From positions 1 to 11,181 of the forward strand of contig ONNU01000013.1 of NCBI GenBank assembly GCA_900319255.1: a stretch of 11,181 bases of DNA. The letters are read 5' to 3'. Position 1 is the first letter of the stretch; every line of letters begins with the position of its first letter. Shown piece by piece: positions 5,670 to 11,181 of this stretch. This DNA comes from an uncultured Eubacteriales bacterium. Lineage in GTDB: Bacteria > Bacillota > Clostridia > Oscillospirales > Acutalibacteraceae. The notes beneath the pieces are model-generated. The model was given only the letters and a program-made list of their open reading frames with translations. It had not been told where the DNA came from and did not search any database. Both the position numbers and the translations under genes were made by a program.

Positions 5670-6134
5670 ATGGAAGAAAAATTTTTGTTATCGGTCTGCG
5701 GCAAGCAGTTTGTGAACGGCAGCTCCGATAAGATCGAACTGCAGACCAATGCGGCATATGTGATGCGCGGCGGATGCAGATATATCAGCTATAAGGAATA
5801 CAGCCCGGAAAATCCCGAAATTCATTACCGCACGACTGTAAAGGTAGACCCCGATAATGTTGTCACCGTTATGAAGGGCGGCGAAATGAGCCATAATCTG
5901 ATACTTGAAAAAGGTCAGCGCCACCGCTGCGAATACCGCACACCCTATGGCAATATGACGCTGGGGATATTCACGGAACAGGTCGATATTAACCTGGATG
6001 ATAACGGAGGAAGCGTTTCCGTACGTTACAGTATTGATATAGAAAATGAGCTTGCAAGCACTAATGAGCTTACACTTAGAATAAAGGAGGCAGCCACTAA
6101 TGTCAACGGCGCTGAACACAGTACAGAAGCTTGA
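5670..6134 (+). CDS. DUF1934 (YwiB-like) beta-barrel protein
   Basis: This 154-residue soluble protein, with no signal peptide or membrane segment, matches DUF1934, the small calycin-like beta-barrel family that includes B. subtilis YwiB. The pattern is typical: alternating beta strands, a start like FLLSVCGKQ, a central GGCRYISYKEYS (34-45), TVMKGGEMSHNLILEKGQRH near 76-95, and RTPYGNMTLGIFTEQV near 99-114. In Bacillus ywiB also sits directly upstream of argS, so the order is conserved, but the function is unknown. AAGGAG (5658-5663) lies 6 bases before the ATG. The last 35 bases overlap argS in another frame and contain its ribosome site, so the two are probably translationally coupled. Confidence 0.88.
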   Translation: MEEKFLLSVCGKQFVNGSSDKIELQTNAAYVMRGGCRYISYKEYSPENPEIHYRTTVKVDPDNVVTVMKGGEMSHNLILEKGQRHRCEYRTPYGNMTLGIFTEQVDINLDDNGGSVSVRYSIDIENELASTNELTLRIKEAATNVNGAEHSTEA

Positions 6135-7785
6135 TGCAGCGATAAAGAAAGCCTTTGAAGCAGCCATCGCAAAGCAGCTTCTTCCGGAAGGCGAGATTCC
6201 TTCCTTCAATATAGAGACCCCGGCCGACCGCTCTCACGGAGATCTTGCCACCAATGCGGCAATGGTATCCGCAAGGGTTTTCCGCTCCGCACCTAAAAAG
6301 ATCGCAGAGGCTATCGTTTCCGAGATCGACCTTTCAGACACAGGACTTGAAAGAACAGAGATCGCAGGTCCCGGATTTATCAATTTCTTCTATTCCCCCG
6401 CATTCTATGCGCAGGTGCTTGAGGAAGTCAGCGAAAAGGGCGAAAGCTACGGTCATACAGACTTCGGGCAGGGAAAAAGCGTGCTTGTAGAGTTCGTTTC
6501 AGCCAACCCCACAGGTCCCATGCACGTTGGCAATGCAAGAGGCGGCGCTCTGGGGGATCAGCTTTCAAGTCTTCTTGAAATGGCAGGCTATAATGTAAAA
6601 AGAGAATTCTATGTAAATGACGCAGGCAACCAGATCGAGAAATTCGGGCTTTCGCTGGATATCAGATACCTCCAGCTTTATAAGGACGGCATCGAAATGC
6701 CCGAGGACGCTTATCACGGTCAGGATATCATCGACCATGCAAAGGCTTTTGCAGAGATAAACGGCGACAAATATGTTGACGCTCCCGAAAATGAACGCAG
6801 AGCGGCGCTTGTCAGCTATGCCCTTCCCCTGAATATTGCAGGACTTGAAAGGGATCTTCTCAAATACCGCATTAAATATGATAACTGGTTCAGAGAAAGC
6901 ACACTGCATAATAACGGCGCAGTAAAGCGTGTTGTTGAAATGCTCACAGAAAAGGGTCATACCTATGAAAAGGACGGCGCAGTCTGGTTCAAGGCTGAGC
7001 AGTTCGGCGCAGACAAGGACTTTGTACTTATCCGCTCCAACGGTCTGCCCACCTATGTGGTACCGGATATCGCCTATCATTACGATAAGCTTGTTACAAG
7101 AGGCTTTGACAGGGCTATTGACGTATTAGGCGCAGATCATCACGGCTATGTTCCCCGTCTGAAGGCTGCACTCACAGCGCTTGATGTTGACGCTTCAAAG
7201 CTTGATGTTGTGCTTATGCAGATGGTAAGGCTTATCAAAAACGGCGAGCAGTACAAGCTTTCAAAAAGAAGCGGAAAGGCTATCACACTGGTCACTCTGC
7301 TGGATGAGATACCCATAGATGCAGCCCGCTTTTTCTTCAACCTCAGAGAAGCAAATACACATTTCGACTTTGATCTTGACCTTGCAGTCGAGAAGTCATC
7401 CCAGAACCCTGTATATTATGTGCAGTACGCTCACGCAAGAATCTGCAATATCGTCAAGAAGCTTGCAGAGGAGAATATCACCCCCCGCAAATGCACAGCA
7501 GAGGATTATGCAAAGCTTACATCTCCCGAAGAGATCGAGCTTATCAATAAGCTTTCAGCCCTTGACGATGAAGTTAATACAGCCGCAAAGGATCTTGACC
7601 CCTCAAGGATCACCAGATATGTATACGATACCGCAGCGCTGTTCCATAAATTCTATAATGCCTGCAAGGTAAAGAGCGAGGACGAATCCCTCATGCAGGC
7701 AAGACTTTCACTTTGTCTTGCAGTTAAGACGGTGATCGCAAATATCCTTACAATGTTCAGGATAACCGCTCCTGAATCCATGTGA
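6100..7785 (+). CDS. argS: Arginyl-tRNA synthetase
   Basis: This class I aminoacyl-tRNA synthetase charges tRNA-Arg with arginine using ATP in the cytoplasm. It has 561 residues, full length for the family. The N-terminal additional domain spans about 1-105 (DRSHGDLATNAA at 43-54, where the charged and Gly residues are conserved). The HIGH-type signature is HVGN at 142-145 in SANPTGPMHVGNARGG. YVNDAGNQ lies at 171-178, GADHHGY at 344-350, and the KMSKS equivalent is KLSKR at 386-390. The DALR anticodon-binding domain runs from about VQYAHARICNI (441-451) to the end, finishing in the typical APESM. AAAGGAGG lies about 10 bases upstream, inside the DUF1934 gene. It ends with tandem stops TGA TAA. 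I see no T-box leader in the upstream intergenic region. Confidence 0.98.
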   Translation: MSTALNTVQKLDAAIKKAFEAAIAKQLLPEGEIPSFNIETPADRSHGDLATNAAMVSARVFRSAPKKIAEAIVSEIDLSDTGLERTEIAGPGFINFFYSPAFYAQVLEEVSEKGESYGHTDFGQGKSVLVEFVSANPTGPMHVGNARGGALGDQLSSLLEMAGYNVKREFYVNDAGNQIEKFGLSLDIRYLQLYKDGIEMPEDAYHGQDIIDHAKAFAEINGDKYVDAPENERRAALVSYALPLNIAGLERDLLKYRIKYDNWFRESTLHNNGAVKRVVEMLTEKGHTYEKDGAVWFKAEQFGADKDFVLIRSNGLPTYVVPDIAYHYDKLVTRGFDRAIDVLGADHHGYVPRLKAALTALDVDASKLDVVLMQMVRLIKNGEQYKLSKRSGKAITLVTLLDEIPIDAARFFFNLREANTHFDFDLDLAVEKSSQNPVYYVQYAHARICNIVKKLAEENITPRKCTAEDYAKLTSPEEIELINKLSALDDEVNTAAKDLDPSRITRYVYDTAALFHKFYNACKVKSEDESLMQARLSLCLAVKTVIANILTMFRITAPESM

Positions 7786-7816
7786 TAACAGCCTGCCGCA
7801 GTAAAGGAGAAACACC

Positions 7817-8926
7817 ATGAAATTCAGCTTCAGCCTTCCGCTTGCCGCAAATATCAGCAGAAGAGACGACAGCGACAGCGCTGACGTTCCCTTGCAATGC
7901 AGCGGATATAATCTTGTTCTGGCAGACACCGGGCATATCAGCCATGTTATGCTCGAGGAAAGAGATGAGGATGACGAGCTTGCAGCGCTTTATGCAGAGG
8001 CTGTGAGCAAAGCCCGGGCATCAGCCCCGAAGGGCGCTCATATCGGCGCTGTTCTCGGCAGCGAGGACTGCAGCGCCGAGGAATACGACTGCGGCGCATT
8101 TGAAGCGGCAGTCTTTGATTACCTTGAAAAAATGACCATACTCCGGGACGAAGGCGCAGAGCTGATACTTCTTCACGGCTGCAGCAGACTGTGGCAGATG
8201 AGAGCGGGAGTTATCGCCGCAGTTCAGGCGGAAATACCTGTTTTTGTCACGGTCAACGCAGATGAGGACGGCAAAAGCGAAAACGAGATAGATTATATTG
8301 CCGCTCTGATAACCCTGCAGTCTCTGGGAGCATCCGCATTCGGAATCCGCAGCACAGACGGCATCGGGGAGCTTCCCGAGCTTTTGGAGATAGCCCTGCC
8401 CCATGCGGAGATACCCCTGATAGCGGTAGCAGATCTCAGCTCCCTTGACAAAGACAGCCTGAAAAAGCTTGCATACAGCGGAGCCTCAGTCTTTATTAAC
8501 ACTGCGCCCGACAAGGACGGAGCCGCAGCGGAAAGACTGCTTTCCTGTCAGAATATATTCGACCCGGAGAGTGAAAAGGACAGCTATGCTGCCGCTGTGG
8601 AAAGCGAAGTATTTTTCCTGCCGGACAATATCGAGCTGAGCCAGCCCATCGAATGTGATTACAGCATGAGCGACGAGCTTATCGACATGGACGATGAGAA
8701 CATCAATTCCATCTGCATCGTACTTCATTCAAGCGATGATGTCAGCCTGCTTGCGGTAAATTCAAATATGTCACGGCTGCCGGTAACGGTACACGCCAGC
8801 GACGCAACGACCCTTGAAGCGGCGCTGAGATATTTCACAGGGCGGCTTATCGTAGACAGCCGCTGTCCGATAGAGCGCAGGGAGCTTGAAGCCCTGTGCG
8901 CGCGCTATGGAGGGATAGTGTATTAA
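7817..8926 (+). CDS. Degenerate homocysteine S-methyltransferase (MetH-like) protein without zinc cysteines
   Basis: This 369-residue cytoplasmic protein is not an obvious working enzyme. Residues 30-245 follow the pattern of the homocysteine S-methyltransferase barrel at the N-terminus of cobalamin methionine synthases: a DGGMGT-like start replaced by LADTG (35-39), ELILLHGC (115-122), EIPVFVTVNADEDG (139-152), LGASAFGIRS (170-179) and SGASVFINTA (221-230). The three zinc cysteines of the family (GINC and GGCCGT) correspond here to Arg178, Thr229 and Ala230. Residues 321-369 (HASDATTLEAALR, GRLIVDSRCPIER, ARYGGIVY) resemble the start of a pterin-binding domain, after which the protein stops. 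It is therefore a truncated, probably non-catalytic relative, perhaps regulatory. AAAGGAG lies 7 bases before the ATG, and it starts 31 bases after argS, so it is co-transcribed. Homology is inferred from motif pattern by eye. Confidence 0.65.
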   Translation: MKFSFSLPLAANISRRDDSDSADVPLQCSGYNLVLADTGHISHVMLEERDEDDELAALYAEAVSKARASAPKGAHIGAVLGSEDCSAEEYDCGAFEAAVFDYLEKMTILRDEGAELILLHGCSRLWQMRAGVIAAVQAEIPVFVTVNADEDGKSENEIDYIAALITLQSLGASAFGIRSTDGIGELPELLEIALPHAEIPLIAVADLSSLDKDSLKKLAYSGASVFINTAPDKDGAAAERLLSCQNIFDPESEKDSYAAAVESEVFFLPDNIELSQPIECDYSMSDELIDMDDENINSICIVLHSSDDVSLLAVNSNMSRLPVTVHASDATTLEAALRYFTGRLIVDSRCPIERRELEALCARYGGIVY

Positions 8927-8946
8927 TACATGGGAGGTAAAAGCAA

Positions 8947-9183
8947 ATGAAAAACAAACCGCTTATGATCTCTGCGCTGATATTCGGAGGGATCGGACTT
9001 GCGATAATCATACTGGGGACGGTATTCTACATGAACGGCTCCAATGGATTTTACGAAAGCATAGCCGGAGCGCTGGGCATGACGAAGGACAAGATCTCCA
9101 CCACCACCTTCTGCCAGTTCGGCATAATCTTCGAGATCGCCGCCTTTATCCTGGGCTACAGATCACTCAAGGACGAAGCTTAA
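8947..9183 (+). CDS. Small two-helix membrane protein, function unknown
   Basis: This 78-residue protein has two predicted membrane helices, about 7-28 (hydrophobic run ending near GTVFYM) and 55-71 (FCQFGIIFEIAAFILGY). A short soluble loop between them contains NGSNGFYESIAGALGM. Lys residues near the start and a charged end (KDEA) suggest both termini are cytoplasmic. GGGAGG at 8932-8937 lies 9 bases before the ATG. It starts 20 bases after the preceding gene and is followed by a strong terminator, so it is the last gene of the argS operon. I do not recognise the family. Confidence 0.75.
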   Translation: MKNKPLMISALIFGGIGLAIIILGTVFYMNGSNGFYESIAGALGMTKDKISTTTFCQFGIIFEIAAFILGYRSLKDEA

Positions 9184-9194
9184 TAAAAACAGTC

Positions 9195-9229
9195 ATCGGC
9201 GGGCGTGCCTTTTTTGCACGCCCGCCGAT
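9195..9229. terminator. Bidirectional terminator between convergent operons
   Basis: ATCGGCGGGCGTGC (9195-9208) and GCACGCCCGCCGAT (9216-9229) form a perfect 14-bp GC-rich stem with a 7-base loop, CTTTTTT. It lies 11 bases after the plus-strand stop and 2 bases from the minus-strand stop. The minus reading is followed by GACTGTTTTT; the plus reading has no T run after the stem, only inside the loop. Confidence 0.85.
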
Positions 9230-9231
9230 AT

Positions 9232-10788
9232 TTACGCTTGTCCGGATGGGTTATCAGTGTTATTAAAGACCTTGATCGCTTCTCTTTCCTTGTAACTGAA
9301 TTCACTGTCAACAACGGCATCAGTGAAATGGGTAAGATCATATTCCGGTTTGTAATAAGTCTTCTTATTAAAAAATGCTACCTTGCGCGGTATTGAGGTT
9401 TTCAAGCCATGCCGCGCGTATATCTCATCACAAAACAGAGCCTTATATAATCCATGTGCTCCATCATCAGATACGAAATTCTTGTTCCATTGTTCATCAG
9501 AATCTTCGTTCACATAGTAGCTTGCCATAAAATTTGTCAGGCAAGAACCAAAATCGGATTTTGCAAGCAGTTGAGTATTGGAAGGGGTCGCTTCTGTACA
9601 ATTATCATTGAAGGACTCCAGCCAGGAACATACAAGATATTTATTTGCACTTGCATCGATCTTCAAATAGTAATCATCATAACTGAATTTTGTCTCATAC
9701 ACCTTATTCATTACAAACTGACTGTCAGAGAATTTAAAAACCTTTATTAAATAGTTTTTATTATCATTGGTTCCCATTGCCGTGAAATAAACATCATCAT
9801 CCTTGTATCTCATATCCATGCGGATACGGTCATATCCCAGGTCAGGATAATCAAATTTCTTTTCAAGAAGGTTATAACCGGAAAGCTTGTAGATCATTAT
9901 TGCTGATCTGTCATAATTCCGTGTGATAAGTTCATATTTTCCATCACCATCAACATCAAGGATAACATGACCCGCCGACGAAATACCATCTATTCCACTA
10001 TATATGCTTTCATAGATATCCCTCTCTGTACCGCCCTGATCAACTATATTCTTTATCTTCTTCTCCGTCTCCGACATATAAGGCTCCACAGTTATGTTAT
10101 AGCTCTCCACTGTGCCGATGCCCTCTATCTCCGAGGTAACGGTGCAGCTGCCCTCTGCCTTTGCAGTGACCCTGCCCTCACTGTCCACCTCTGCGATCTT
10201 GCTGTCGCTGCTTTTCCATGTGGTCTTAAGATCAATACCGGTGCCATACAGCATGATCTTCGGTTCAAGTATAACTGACGTATTTTCCTGAGTATCAAGG
10301 GATATATTGCGGATATAGGAATAATCGGGAATATCTACATCCTTCTTTGAATAATCAGTCGGCTCCACCTGAGAAAATCCTTTGTCAATATCTACTTTGG
10401 TCAGCTTATCATTTTTTTCATATTGATAAAGAGCTTCTTCAAATTCCTGCTCGGTAGATTCCTTAAGATCTTTAAAATACTTGTTTCTTGACGGATCATC
10501 TCTTTCTCCTGATCTCGCAATTCTCATCTGCTGTTCATATTTGTTCTTGTCGTTGATCTTGTAGTACCAGTATTTCCAACCTCCGTGATCACCTGAGTGC
10601 CAGTAGTCATAACCGGACATATATAGTTCTTTTGATGTTTTATCATAATAAATACTTGTGTGATTATTATTGTTGTCTGCCCCGTAAATATCCTCGGTAT
10701 GCGTATCTGCCGATACCGTCATACTCAGGGACAAGGCTCCTGTCATAACCAATGCGGCGCTTGATACGATAGATATTATTCTTTTCAT
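9232..10788 (-). CDS. Exported protein with Ig-like (BIG2) and YARHG domains
   Basis: This 518-residue extracellular protein has no assigned function. Residues 1-27 are a signal peptide (MKRIISIVSS, hydrophobic core, VSA-D cleavage). Residues 28-165 are Tyr/Asp/Lys-rich and unrecognised. Residues 170-236 match a bacterial Ig-like group 2 domain (WKSSDSKIAEVDSEGRVTAK, AEGSCTVT). Residues 272-350 contain a VCBS/FG-GAP-like repeat with the acidic loop DVDGDGKYELI. Residues 447-510 match the YARHG domain of secreted Gram-positive proteins (DEIYARHG at 454-461, then FFNKKTYYKPEY). AAAGGAGG lies 7-8 bases before the ATG. It begins 14 bases after the upstream gene on the same strand, so the two form an operon ending at the 9195-9229 hairpin. 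The part encoding the Ig-like domain is visibly richer in GC than its flanks. A role at the cell surface is inferred. Confidence 0.85.
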   Translation of the reverse strand: MKRIISIVSSAALVMTGALSLSMTVSADTHTEDIYGADNNNNHTSIYYDKTSKELYMSGYDYWHSGDHGGWKYWYYKINDKNKYEQQMRIARSGERDDPSRNKYFKDLKESTEQEFEEALYQYEKNDKLTKVDIDKGFSQVEPTDYSKKDVDIPDYSYIRNISLDTQENTSVILEPKIMLYGTGIDLKTTWKSSDSKIAEVDSEGRVTAKAEGSCTVTSEIEGIGTVESYNITVEPYMSETEKKIKNIVDQGGTERDIYESIYSGIDGISSAGHVILDVDGDGKYELITRNYDRSAIMIYKLSGYNLLEKKFDYPDLGYDRIRMDMRYKDDDVYFTAMGTNDNKNYLIKVFKFSDSQFVMNKVYETKFSYDDYYLKIDASANKYLVCSWLESFNDNCTEATPSNTQLLAKSDFGSCLTNFMASYYVNEDSDEQWNKNFVSDDGAHGLYKALFCDEIYARHGLKTSIPRKVAFFNKKTYYKPEYDLTHFTDAVVDSEFSYKEREAIKVFNNTDNPSGQA

Positions 10789-10802
10789 TTCATATCCCTC
10801 CT

Positions 10803-11181
10803 TTATCTAGCTTCGCCCTGATGATACAGTCCTTCTTCATTTACATAATGCTCTGTAGCAACTGCCTTTCCGTCCACTACACTGACTATATCATAGGTGT
10901 ACGCGGGAGAGTAATTGTATATATCCCTGCTTTGTTCATTATTACTCTTGAAGTTCACAGCCCTGAGATCATATTTGACGATCATCTCAAGCTTACCGTC
11001 CTCGTTGATGTCCTTTATCACTGCATCAACAAAATACAGCTTGCCATATGTATTGCCTGTATTTCCGTCAGCATTATTGGCATCCCAGTTATAATCCTTC
11101 ACCGCCGGAATATTCTTCTTGTACTCCAGCAGCACGGCGATATCCTTTTTCGCCTGATCAGTCTTTACCTGCTTTTCGTCA
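10803..11181 (-). CDS. 3' end of a probable extracellular protein (5' end beyond the window)
   Basis: The frame is open from the right edge to a TAA at 10803-10805. It gives at least 125 residues starting DEKQVKTDQAKKDIAVLL; a GTG at 11135 is internal to the frame and not a convincing start, as no ribosome site precedes it. The visible part has a DINEDGKLEMIVKY segment, an acidic Asp-rich loop like the DVDGDGKYEL loop of the downstream protein, followed by many Tyr and Asn residues. The two genes probably encode related or cooperating secreted proteins. The stop codon overlaps the next gene's ribosome site (TAAAGGAGG). The N-terminus, any signal peptide and the family cannot be judged from here. 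Confidence 0.75.
   Translation of the reverse strand, partial: DEKQVKTDQAKKDIAVLLEYKKNIPAVKDYNWDANNADGNTGNTYGKLYFVDAVIKDINEDGKLEMIVKYDLRAVNFKSNNEQSRDIYNYSPAYTYDIVSVVDGKAVATEHYVNEEGLYHQGEAR

Noticed and set aside
5688..6209. 173-codon minus-strand open frame
   Set aside because: It is the antisense shadow of the DUF1934 and argS genes, whose protein motifs are clear.

Overview
The window looks like chromosomal DNA from a Gram-positive Clostridia species, most likely Oscillospiraceae and Ruminococcus-like. Four things suggest this: strong AAAGGAGG-type ribosome sites, the DUF1934-argS gene order, a ddl-murI pair, and secreted multi-domain proteins (NlpC/P60 with peptidoglycan-binding repeats, a bacterial Ig-like domain, and a YARHG domain). 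The genus is inferred from gene style; no rRNA or other marker is present.

Layout. Bases 1-606 hold no convincing gene. They contain two hairpin-forming copies of an AT-rich heptad repeat element, a GC-richer stretch with competing inverted repeats, and the terminator of the first gene. Bases 607-2955 (minus) encode a 782-residue secreted or anchored NlpC/P60 cell-wall hydrolase with a very long Ser/Glu repeat and about four peptidoglycan-binding modules. Bases 2956-3375 are a divergent promoter region: a minus promoter with a roughly 140-nt structured leader for the hydrolase, and a plus promoter for ddl. Bases 3376-5296 (plus) are ddl and murI, overlapping by 8 bases. They make D-Ala-D-Ala and D-glutamate for peptidoglycan. 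Bases 5297-5669 are non-coding: a GGAATTA-type heptad array that also encodes the end of murI, a weak terminator, and a GC-rich segment rich in inverted repeats. Bases 5670-9183 (plus) look like one operon: a DUF1934 beta-barrel protein, argS, a degenerate homocysteine S-methyltransferase-like protein, and a small two-helix membrane protein. A perfect 14-bp hairpin at 9195-9229 separates it from a convergent minus unit. That unit encodes a 518-residue exported Ig-like/YARHG protein (9232-10788), preceded by the 3' end of another probable extracellular protein that runs off the right edge.

How the genes fit together. The left half is a cell-wall neighbourhood, with precursor synthesis (Ddl, MurI) divergent from a wall hydrolase. 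The middle is a housekeeping translation operon carrying two uncharacterised passengers. The right end is a secreted-protein operon.

The points most worth a second look are the methionine-synthase-like protein lacking all three zinc cysteines, the period-7 intergenic arrays (one supplying the murI stop codon), and the SSEEE expansion with a 30-bp higher-order repeat. I saw no CRISPR array, tRNA, rRNA, transposase, phage gene or recognisable defence system. Nothing here clearly amounts to an undescribed multi-gene system.
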